Assembly: GCA_900088475.1 (NCBI GenBank)
Contig: FLMG01002561.1
Location: 23,358-36,162 of the forward strand
Source of the DNA: Hyphochytrium catenoides
Lineage: Eukaryota; Sar; Hyphochytriomycetes; Hyphochytriales; Hyphochytriaceae
DNA: 12,805 bases
Reading direction: 5' to 3'
Shown here: positions 1 to 8,724 of the stretch, piece by piece
Position numbering within the stretch: the stretch's first letter is position 1
How the letters are laid out: each line of letters opens with the position of its first letter
Notes under the pieces: model-generated
Seen by the model: only the letters and a program-made list of their open reading frames with translations
Databases searched by the model: none
What the model was told of the DNA's origin: nothing
Translations under genes and position numbers: made by a program

Positions 1-2062
1 AGCAGCTCAACCTCAGCGGTCGGCACTTCAGCCCCACGTCAAGCAAGAACATCGTGAAGCTGTTCCCTTCATTCACTGATAAAAAGGCAAAAGAGAGGAG
101 TTCCCCTATCCCTCTCCAAGTGACAGTGCTACGGAGTTCTCCCACGGAGCTGCTTCTATCCATAGAAGGGCTGTGTGAAGATCATCTAGGACCACTGAAC
201 GCCATGGTTGAGTCGGACGACATCATTGGCATGGACGAACCCGTTGTGATAGCCGTCGTAGTGGAAGGTGCGGCTCTTGATCTACCGCTTAGAAGGTGTC
301 CAGTGTTCGCTATCTATCTTTCTTTCTTGCATCATTGACCTTGTTCAGGCCTCCCTCGAACCAGTTCTTTAGTTCTGTCAATACGCTCATCGGTTCTTCT
401 TGTTCCATTATGCGTGGGGTGCAGAGGTGAAGCCCAATGCACACGCTTTCATCGAAGGAAAGAAGGCCGCGGGAGGAGTAGATGCAGTTGTCCGCGCCAT
501 GCGGATGCACTCCCAGGACCAGGGAGTGCAGTTATGGGGCTGCCACTACCTAAGGGGTGTCACCTATCGAAGTAAGCCTTTAGGAGGTCTGGGTAAAGCC
601 AGAGGTACCCCGCAGTGCCTACCTGCTTTCTAATTGCCTATTTATGAACGTACGCTAGATCGTGAAGACAGGGCCCTTCAGGAGCTATTGGCCTTCCTTG
701 GGCATATGGAGAATCTTCTTACGGACAACAAGTATGGGATTCAGATCAAGACCGCAGCTTGTGAGGCCATGACCAACATGATGCAAAATGGCAAGTGATA
801 GCGTCCTGAACGCTAGAGCAGTCCTGGTGGCGAGCAAAGTGAGGGTGATGTAGGTGAAGGGCTGAAGAAGGGCGTGTACACAGAGGGTGGCAGGACGAAT
901 ACTGGAGAGGTAAACGTAAAAGAGAGACGTCAGAGAAGAAGGGAACGGAACCACCGAGGCTTACCAGCTAGAGCTTTCACTGACTTGAGAGACGGTAGCA
1001 CTAGAGAGCTAACAAGAGAGAGTTGAGCACCTCAGAGGCTTATTGGGTCGCACTTCTCTTAGATCAACTCCAGCGTCTTATGCTGACCCGAATTGGGAAC
1101 TGGCTCGAAGCCTGTCTGAAGCTTGTGGAGCGGCATGCTGATGATGCCAGGCGAAGAAAAGAATCGCTCCTTAAGAAGGGCCAGACTGGCTCTCAGGGCG
1201 AACTAGAGCTCTCAGGAGGAATGAAGATGGTCTTAGCTGGCCTCAACCTTCTCAACGCGGTTTGCGCGCATGGTAAGGCATGCTGACACATAAAGCCCGG
1301 TCATTTAGTGTCTAAAGCAATCTCTTCGAAAAGAAAAAACTGTGGGCGGCGTCGGCTCTGTCTACGGGCTCAGAGTCTTGACCAAGATCATCCAAACCTT
1401 TGATGAGGAGCCGCTGGTGGCTAAGGCAGGTTGCGAAGTGCTCCATAACTGTCTGGTCTACAACGGTCAGTGGCCATCAGAAGCCTTTCTTCGGGTCTCT
1501 CTTCCTGTCTTCTGCTACTGAAGAGATGCAAAATACCCCTGGGACGCTTCCGCGACCTTCTCGAGATAGTATATGTACCTGACACTGTCATGATCACTCC
1601 TGCTCAATAGCCCATGCCCATGCCAATGCCCTGAAGCTCGACATGAATAGTTTGGTCAAGGTAATTCTCGAGCGCTTTCAAGACTCAGACGACGTGCTAT
1701 GTTGGGCGCAGCGTGCCACTCTTGCCCTCCAGCCTGATGGGTGGCGCGCTCAGCACCTGGACCGTCCGGTAGGTAGCGCAGTGAAGCCTAGCTCAGTACC
1801 TCATTAAGTTCCATTATGTGATGCTTATAAAACATAGTTAATGTAGACATCTGCACCCTCGGCACAAAAAGACAAGCCACGCCTGTTCTGTCTCGCGACC
1901 GGAAACAGCTGTCTTTTATCTATCTCGTTAACCGATCCAACGTTATGCCGAAGCCCCCTTACTTTGCACGTCTTGATGATTCGATGGCAGCTCTTCCTCA
2001 AACAAGATCCTGGAAAGCCACTCCCTCCTGAAGAGCTGCGACAGGAAACGGGGAAGAAGTAA
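1..2062 (+). CDS. Armadillo/HEAT-type repeat protein, 3' part of a spliced gene (5' partial)
   Basis: The function is unknown; ARM repeats form helical solenoids that bind other proteins. My exon model is 1-267 (frame from base 3), 425-556, 659-790, 1036-1272, 1334-1465, 1611-1768 and 1847-2062, ending in TAA, giving about 423 residues inside the window. All junction phases agree. The ARM-like signature is clearest in the second exon (GGVDAVVRAMRMHSQDQGVQ, then LWGCHYLR) and recurs as IQIKTAACEAMTNMM and LVAKAGCEVLHNCLVYN. Exons 2, 3 and 5 are each exactly 132 bases, phase 1 to phase 1, so about one 44-residue repeat per exon. The exon 1036-1272 carries a longer, basic linker (DDARRRKESLLKKG). 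Intron 791-1035 needs a GC donor. The end of exon 1 is uncertain: I chose donor 268 (phase 1), but the frame stays open to about 338. The last exon rests on a phase-0 junction and an open frame, without family support. It is convergent with the CCCH gene, 121 bases away. The start lies upstream of the window. Confidence 0.7.
791..1035 (+). other. Probable GC-AG intron in the ARM-repeat gene
   Basis: The exon before it ends ...CAA AAT G and is followed by GCAAGT, the best-known form of the minor GC donor. The acceptor CTCAG at 1031-1035 leaves a phase-1 exon, which matches. With this choice the upstream exon is 132 bases, the same as two others in the gene. The competing GT donor four bases downstream (GTGATA) is phase 2 and would need a different acceptor, for example AG ending at 1018. 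The intron is purine-rich on the sense strand, unlike most others here. Confidence 0.55.
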
Positions 2063-2183
2063 CGATGCTAGTGATACCTGTGGTGGCACGATTGCCGGCA
2101 CGGCTAGTAAAGTTTTGATAGAGGAACCCCTCAGTTGGTTCCACGTTGAGAGGGTGACAGGCGGGAGACTACAGGTAGAGCTA

Positions 2184-2663
2184 TCATACATTCTTCGTCG
2201 TCTTTGTCTTGGCATCAAAGCATGAGCAGCAGAGTGAACCCTTTTTGCTGCAGTCACAGCGGTATACGTAGCCCGAACAGCAGTCACATGTCCGTGACGA
2301 AGGGAACCACTCATCCTTCCACGACTGATCTGCTTCAATCTCCTTCTGTAGAGATTCCATTTTCCGCAAGTCATCCTCTCTTTCTTGATCGTCGTCCTCC
2401 TCGTAGGAGCAGCCACATATTCCCAAACTCTGACAGGAGGCTTCTGAGCAGCTGTAGATGAACCCTTGACAACAAGAGCAGTCCTTGGCTTTGGGAAACC
2501 AAAATTCCGCGTTCGGGTCCGCCGCCGCCGCGTAACCGGAGAATGCAGCTCCTCCATAGCCAAGGCTAGTCTGGCCGCGCTCGTCAATTTCCCTGGAGTC
2601 TGGATGTCCAAACCAGCAGTCCTGCCGGGTGCATTTCCTTCCGTATCGACAGACTTGCGCCAT
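2184..2663 (-). CDS. CCCH zinc-finger protein with two WFP-CxCC cysteine-rich modules
   Basis: This is a single-exon gene for 159 residues, starting at ATG 2663 with an in-frame TGA a few codons upstream, and ending in TGA. The N-terminus holds one CCCH finger, Cys5-x5-Cys11-x4-Cys16-x3-His20, the spacing of Nab2/ZC3H14-type fingers, which bind RNA. Two copies of a second motif follow: WFPKAKDCSCCQGFIYSC (55-72) and WFPSSRTCDCCSGYVYRC (119-136), each trailed by more cysteines (77, 83, 85 and 138, 145, 146, 148). The consensus WFPxxxxCxCCxG[FY][IV]YxC suggests a duplicated metal-binding fold. Between the copies lies an acidic, probably helical stretch (residues 87-116, EEDDDQERED...). RNA binding is inferred from the finger alone; I do not recognise a named orthologue. 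A longer open frame on the same strand (2611-1943) is treated as a shadow. It is convergent with the ARM gene. Confidence 0.8.
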   Translation of the reverse strand: MAQVCRYGRKCTRQDCWFGHPDSREIDERGQTSLGYGGAAFSGYAAAADPNAEFWFPKAKDCSCCQGFIYSCSEASCQSLGICGCSYEEDDDQEREDDLRKMESLQKEIEADQSWKDEWFPSSRTCDCCSGYVYRCDCSKKGSLCCSCFDAKTKTTKNV

Positions 2664-3576
2664 GCTTCTTCACCCCAACGCCTTCAATGACTTGCCCAAG
2701 CTAAGTGCTAAGATGGTGGCTCTTTCGGAGCGCCGTCCCCTGCCTGTAACACGGCTGCTGTGAAGGATACTATTATTAAGCTTGGCTTGAATAGTTTACC
2801 TCTCCCTTACCACGGCAGCATTGCTAGAGATCTCTCAGACGCTTCTTCAGCTCATAAATCCTTTTGACTATGAGACTTACGACGGAGGCAAAGCCTCACA
2901 TCACAGCTGGAGAGCTGGAGACTTGCAGTTCATTGTTTAGAGCTGTGCCTTCAAGAGTAATGCGGTTCAGTTCTGCAGTAGTAATGCCTTGGGCGGCGCA
3001 GCGGTAACGGACCTTGAGTTTGCGTTTCTCCTGAGTGAAGGCTGCGGCAAGGAACACAAAGGCCGTGAGTTATCACGACCCAAAATAGCAGTAAGCGCTT
3101 TCACTGATCTAAAGAATCAGTTCAAGAGTAGTTACTGGGCAAGACATTCTTTTGATCTTTCCTGATTGATCTGTGAGGGTTGATGTGTCGCTTGAAGATC
3201 TCTGTCCAGGGCGTTATTTATCATCTCCGACGATGTGAAGAGAGAAGAGAAGAGAGCTTGGTGGTCTCCGCAGTCTTGCCTGCTGGGCGCTTGCTCCTGC
3301 GCTTTCAGCTGCAGGGGCTGCTGGAGGACCTAATGGTGCGAGCTTCTCACCAGATGATGGAGACGGGAAGCGCCTGATGAAAGCTCAAACACAAGCACAA
3401 TGCTTGAGCCCGTCATCGTTACTTGGTCTATCCGTTTGCCCCCGAAGTTTCGTCTTCTAACAGGTTCTGGGAGCCCTGTGGAGGCCGTCGTGTCTCATGC
3501 CCAATAGATTGACTGAGCTTTGGCTCTTAGCTTTGCTGCATTTACCTCCGCGAAGTGAGGCATACGAGTGATCGTC
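2664..3576. other. Unresolved 913-base interval between the CCCH and SEC15 starts
   Basis: This lies between two divergent start codons and should hold both promoters. No family is recognised, but open stretches exist on both strands. Plus: ATG 2662 opens with MLLHPNAFNDLPKLSAKMVA and stops at about 2760; another open stretch at about 2820-2940 includes INPFDYETYDGG and ends in TAG. Minus: ATG 3563 gives a 22-codon frame (MPHFAEVNAAKLRAK...); ATG 3416 opens with MTGSSIVLVFELSSG and meets a GTGAGA donor at 3350; a further stretch runs from 3308 to about 3128; and one after a CCGCAG acceptor near 3023 includes RKLKVRYRCAAQG and ends in TGA at 2896. Joining the minus pieces needs a 42-base intron and a weak phase-1 donor, so I could not build a sound model. 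A small unknown spliced gene is possible. Confidence 0.35.
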
Positions 3577-6500
3577 ATGTCTGTGGTGACGGGATCCGCT
3601 GTACCTCCTACTCCTGCAACTAGGAAGCGTGCGAGTTTCACCTCCACGCCCGACATCAGTTGTGAGAGCTTGGTGGTGAACATCGCCGAGAATGACCAGA
3701 TCACCTCTTCCGTGCGCACTGCCATAGAGAATGGGCTTGAGAGCACCTTGATCTGTAAGTATCTCAGCTCTTTTACGACTGATACCCTGATCCGGATTAG
3801 TTAACCTAGCGATCTTCCCTCGCAGCCACGTTATCAGCCTACATTGATCGTACCAACCTTGATGTGGAAAATGTTTGCAACCGAAACTTCTTGGACTTCA
3901 TCAACTCGGTGCAAGAGCTCCTGAGTATGAAGGCTCAAGTCTCTCAGCTTAAGGTAAGGATTGACAGGATAGTTGCTTCAGCGGTGACCGGTCGCATAGG
4001 TAACTTTCTTTACTCTGTAGAACCATATTGTGCAGCTTAACGAGGAGCTTCAAAGGACTGGTTCCGAGGCTTTAGACTTAGCAGAAACCCTTGTTAAACA
4101 TCAGAAAGCTGTGGACAACATTGGTACCACTAGCCAAGTACTACGGCATCATCTTCACCTGGTATACCTGTTGCTGCTAGTGTCTGAGGCTAAAGTTACG
4201 GGCTATTCAAATTTTCTTTGACATTCTAGGTCAAGTTAGCTCAGACTATCGAACGCTTGAACGAGAGAGGAGAATATTATCCTGCACTCAAAGCCCTGGA
4301 CAAACTCAGAGGAGAGCTGCAAAAACAAGCTTACGTAAGCCTGAGTCTCCCCATTTCTTATAAGCCATCATTCCCTCCCCCAACTCCCCTCTCACGTTCT
4401 CAAGCTTCCTCTCTAGCTCGATTGTTCTCACATAGCAGAACCATAGTCAGTCTTGGTGCTCTGCTTGGGGCCTTAGTGCCAGCTACCTAACTCACAGTCT
4501 ATTAATCTAGTCGACAAAGTTTGAGAAGCATTTGCACCTCTGGATTCCAGCGATGATTGTTCGGGTGAAACGCTCCGTCACCAAGCAGCTTACAGAATGG
4601 ATGTTGGAGATCCGAACCGGCTCCTATGATATAGGCGAGAGAGCTATGGCTCTATGTGCAAAAAAGTACGACGGAGACAGGGGAGGAGGTACATATCCAT
4701 CTACCTTTCTTCCTTTTCTCCTCTCCTCACTCACTCATCAATTTTGTGAACTAACAGAAAGACCAGACGAAGAGGAGGAAGCGGATGCCATAGAGGTGAG
4801 GTGGAAGAAGCTCCTCGTGACATAAAGCATACATAACCACAGGCTTTTGGGGACCTAATGAATGGGGAAAGGGAGTCTGTCAACCGCAGCTGCGTGCAGG
4901 CTGGAAGATAGAGGGTAGAGGCATGTAAAGTAGATTGCCAGGTAACGGAACTAGATAAGGGAACTAGCACCAGCCGAAGGAGACGCGGAATATCTTCAGG
5001 CCCGTGGTCCCTTTTAATTGGATGTATGGCTCATCGGCAGGCTATTATCCACCGTCTAAGCCCAGTATACAAGTGCCTCCATGTCTACACTCTTCTCGGG
5101 CAGCAGCGGGAATTGTCAGACTATTATAAAGCGAATCGCTTGGTGAGCTGAGCAAAGACTATTCTCCTTTTACCTTAACACATTCACCTCACATTCTTAT
5201 ATCAACCTCAAGCCTCAATTGGAGCTTCAGACTATGCTTGGCGCAGATCTATACAGCATGTCGACCGACCAATTTGTCAAGCAGGTAAAGCTCCATGAGG
5301 ACAGCTGGAACCCATAAACTTCCTCTTCGCCCTCATCTCTGCTTATTATCAGCATGAAGCTTTGTTCCGGAGGTTTGCGGCGTTCTTCCTCGTGGAACAC
5401 GTCGTCATGAAAACCTGTGATGACATTATCACTAAGCAAGAGGTCAGAATCTCACCCTTCGCCTATTGCATCCTAGCTGGATGCCCAGAACCTTTAAGCC
5501 CATTCCCTTTTCTTTGCTGCTCCTCCATTAACGCCTCCTTAGTTCCCATTTTCTCTCTTTCTACAGCGCCTCACCCACCGTCACCCTTTAGGTGGACTCT
5601 CAGCTTGCAGTCTGCAGTGAAAAGCTCTGCACCCTACTCAGCCAACACCTTAATGCCGTTTCCGACCCAGAGAACATAGTGAAGATGAAAGAAACTGGAA
5701 TCCTCTGCGCCAGGACCTTACAGTCTGGCGCTTATGGAGGTGGTTTTGACAATCAAACACTGCCAAACTTCTTCCGTGCCTCGACTACCGTAATGGAGAA
5801 GGCAATCGTGAGGAAAACAGAAGTGTAAGGAGCCTGCGCTGGTTCTTATTATTCCAGAAGACTTTGACACGACCTCACCTAATAGCCTGCCTGAGAAGAC
5901 AATCTAGTCCTCCCACTTTTGTCTCTATCCTGCTTCCTCCTCATGCCGTGGGTCAGCATTACCTCCTCGTTGCGTTGGAACGTTTGCCCCTTGGCGGTTA
6001 TCACTCATGCGATCGTCCTCTTCCATTTGCAGGTCCTTTCGAAAGCTCCTGGAGAAGGAACGCTACGAACCAACGCGCATCAAAACGGAAGAGGAGTATC
6101 TTAAGGTATATAGGGTGTTCTCTCTTGTTTCAAGTGCCTTTGACATATATCAGAGAACTTTAAACTGCTTGGTCATTGACGATACCTTACGCTCTCCTTC
6201 TCACTGTATAGATTATAGCGCCGTTCGGATTGAGCCAGAGCGACCCTCACCAAAGAAGGAGGTCCGCTGAACGCCTCCTTAACTTTCCTGCTACATTTCC
6301 GTTCTCGCTGGTAAGGCTCTTAGTTTTCAATTATGCCCATCTTATTAGATCTTCCACTAATCTCACTTCCTTTCTCTCAAGACTGTACCCAGCACATGCT
6401 TCCTAGTCCAGGAGGAAATCGTTCTATTCACATCGCATTGCAGGTAAGAAGGCCCTAGCTCCGGGCGCCTGACGTCTCTTAATAGCCCTGTGTAGTTCTT

Positions 6501-8525
6501 TTAGCGATAACCAGCTCGATCCGTATTCCAGCTAGGAGCTTTCCGTACCTACTTGCATCCTGCATATGCTGACTTGTGCTCACCCCGCCTCATCTTGCCG
6601 TTGTACCTTAGGGATTTGGAACTGCATAACTTCGGCTCTCTCCTAAGTCATCTTCTAAACGAGATCCTTCTAGCCATTGACCGTGTGCTAAATGAGCTCT
6701 TGGACAACAGCGGTGACATCCAGATCTCACAGGTAACTGTCAACTGGAATACTAGTCCTACATTTCTGGGTCTCGTCGCTTTTCTAACAAATGCCAGCTC
6801 TTGGCTAATAACTTCGATTGTGTGCTATCCCTCTTGTTGTTTGTGTCTCAATGGGCTTGTGTCTCACCAGCTTTCGCATCTCTGTTCACTCAGGCTTGCC
6901 AGTTTTCAATAAATGCTGCTGCCCTCGCCCGAGCATGCCCATCGTTTTCCTCCTTTGTCACATCTGCAGCTCTCAAATACAGTCAGGCCCGAAGGAAGGC
7001 AGCGGAGGGTGGATCTGCAAGAGAGGAACAAGATAGCGCAAGCGAGGAAAATCAGGAGGAAGATTGTAAAACAGCAAATGACCTTCTCCCTGGAGAGAGA
7101 AAGTAGGCACTGCACTCCAAATAGTCTGACGCTCTTTATTCGTTTTCTTTTTACCCCCTCTCTTGTTCTCTCTGCTTCCTACTCCATTGCCCGTTTTGCC
7201 ACTCCACCACGCTAACCGCGATCGGGTTCCCTCAAATGTCTTGTTCCAGGCTGCAGTCTACATCCTCGAAGGCCCAAGATTTAGTCTTTGAGGTGGTGGT
7301 GAGTAAGAGTCAGAAGCGGGGAGATAGCACTAAAGAGATAGCGATGATAGTAAGTTCTAATCGCTCTAACTCGCTCCACAATTTCTCTTCGATGTCTCTC
7401 TCTGCCGTAGGTTGGCAAGATAGACAGTCTTCTCTCTTCTGTTTGCTTTGTTGAGTGGACACCTACCATCCCGGCGACAAGTCCACACTCTTATGTGGAA
7501 GACATTATGTCATACCTGCAGGTCTGCCTAAACATTCACTCTTCACCAGCACTCCCCATCCATGTCCTTGGGGTTAAGCGCTGGTCCACACATCCTTGCG
7601 GCTCAGGCAACCCACTCAGTTCATTGATATCAAGTTTACTAACTAGTTACCTGTTTGGCGTACTGCATCCCTCAGCCTCTAATTATCTTCCTCAGCCGCT
7701 GATTCCTGGCCATTTCCTGTTCTTAGTCATCCTTTGAGTCCAACTGACCCACCGCCGGCTCCTCAGGTGACGTTTATGTGCCTCACATACCTACCTCAAC
7801 CTGTGAGAGAGTCAATCCACTTCGCATCTTGCGGGCACATCTCCTCGCAGCTGATGGTACTCATCATGGGACCACAAGTACCACATATTAATATGATTGG
7901 GTTATACAACTTCAGCCTGGACCTCAGTAAGGACTGAACCTTGTTATCTCCTCAGTATTCTCCCTTTGTGCAACCTCAGCTGCTCAGTTCTCTCTTTCAT
8001 CTTCATCTTTGGGGCCCAGAACGGTCGCATCCAGGGTCACTTTATCCTCTGACAAGTCCTTTGCTGCCCTCACAGACGCTTTGATAGTCTTTGCTGACAC
8101 ATGCGGGGTGCCGCAACTTCGCGACTGCTTCGGGCCCCTGGAACAGCTTATTAGCCTCATTCTTAGTGGAAGGCCGGAAGAGATCTTAGATGATAGCTTA
8201 AGGTTCGTAGAGAAAGGAGGATGAGAAATCTGTCCTTATTTGGACCTCCCCCCTAAGATGAGTTTTCGATACTTATCGCTTTTCCTCTGTAATCTTATCT
8301 TACGGTTGCAACGACATAACGCAGTCTCCGTGATATCCTGACTAACCCCTCTTCTCTAGAATCAAGAAATATGCCAAAGTCCAGCCTGACAACGTCGTCA
8401 CCCTGTTATCAAAGTACAAGGATCTTTCCACCTTTGACAAGCTCAAGGCAGCGGGCAAGCTGCATGAAAATATCCCGCACCTCAAAAAGAAGCAGGTGGA
8501 AGCTGTACTCAAGCAGCTAAAGTAG
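3577..8525 (+). CDS. SEC15: Exocyst complex subunit Sec15 (EXOC6 family), complete, 21 exons
   Basis: Sec15 is the exocyst subunit that binds Rab GTPases on secretory vesicles and helps tether them to the plasma membrane. Exons: 3577-3754, 3826-3953, 4021-4161, 4230-4334, 4511-4688, 4758-4795, 5041-5142, 5213-5284, 5353-5442, 5592-5824, 6033-6105, 6212-6310, 6382-6443, 6612-6732, 6798-6821, 6894-7102, 7250-7298, 7411-7521, 7767-7926, 7980-8202, 8360-8525. They total 2562 bases (853 residues; human EXOC6 is about 800), stop TAG, with every phase consistent. Family landmarks: ENVCNRNFLDFINSVQELL (about 75-93), GEYYPALKALDKLRGEL (about 166), LSPVYKCLHVYTLLG (about 262), FRRFAAFFLVEHVVMKT (about 318-334), RTEEEYLK-like KTEEEYLK (about 439), NFSLDL (about 720) and a lysine-rich C-terminus. 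ATG 3577 follows an in-frame TGA at 3556. Exon 16 carries a charged insert (about 580-617). Least certain: the acceptor of exon 8 (5213 or 5225), exon 15, and the 53-base intron before exon 20. It is convergent with WDR74. Confidence 0.93.
6822..6893 (+). other. Stop-free 72-base intron of SEC15, retention would keep frame
   Basis: This GT-AG intron sits between a 24-base exon (6798-6821, LLANNFDC) and the next exon (ACQFSINAAALA...). Its length is a multiple of three and its 24 codons contain no stop. They read as a strongly hydrophobic run (VLSLLLFVSQWACVSPAF...). Family similarity favours removal, because LLANNFDC-ACQF aligns with the Sec15 region around human HLEQACKY without a gap. It could also be unspliced coding sequence; the DNA alone does not decide. 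Confidence 0.5.
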
Positions 8526-8724
8526 CCAGAAGCAGCCCTTGGCTGTATAAATAAGTTAAATTGAGAGAAATATCAGTCCAACTGCCTATTTGTGACCTCT
8601 GTTGCGAGGCATATTCCAGCAGACGAGTAGCGGCGCCAATTGTTTCTCTCGTCCATCCTCTGTCAGAGGAAGGCACTCAAGGAACCCTTAGCCCCGGCGC
8701 ACTGTGGTCCATTAATGTCGCCCA

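Noticed and set aside
685-954. 89-codon minus-strand frame, hydrophobic, membrane-protein-like
   Set aside because: It is antisense to an ARM exon and a purine-rich intron; the pyrimidine-rich complement gives Leu/Ser/Phe by composition.
1943-2611. 222-codon open frame on the minus strand, longer than the CCCH frame it overlaps
   Set aside because: Its product is Arg/Ser/Thr-rich without motifs, it overlaps the last exon of the convergent ARM gene, and the other frame carries a perfect CCCH finger and a duplicated cysteine module.
2941-3165. Long plus-strand open stretch after a TAG (CAFKSNAVQFCSS...), suggesting stop read-through
   Set aside because: No family match, TAG is a genuine stop for SEC15 here, and it is antisense to an equally open minus-strand stretch.
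4972-5040. In-frame extension upstream of SEC15 exon 7 (GISSGPWSLLIG...)
   Set aside because: All acceptors that would include it are phase 2 or 1, while the preceding exon ends in phase 0; the acceptor CGGCAG at 5040 restores phase and family alignment.
5864-6270. Several overlapping plus-strand frames of 60-100 codons
   Set aside because: They span introns of SEC15 and the true exons 11 and 12 in wrong frames; only the phase-consistent exons match the Sec15 family.
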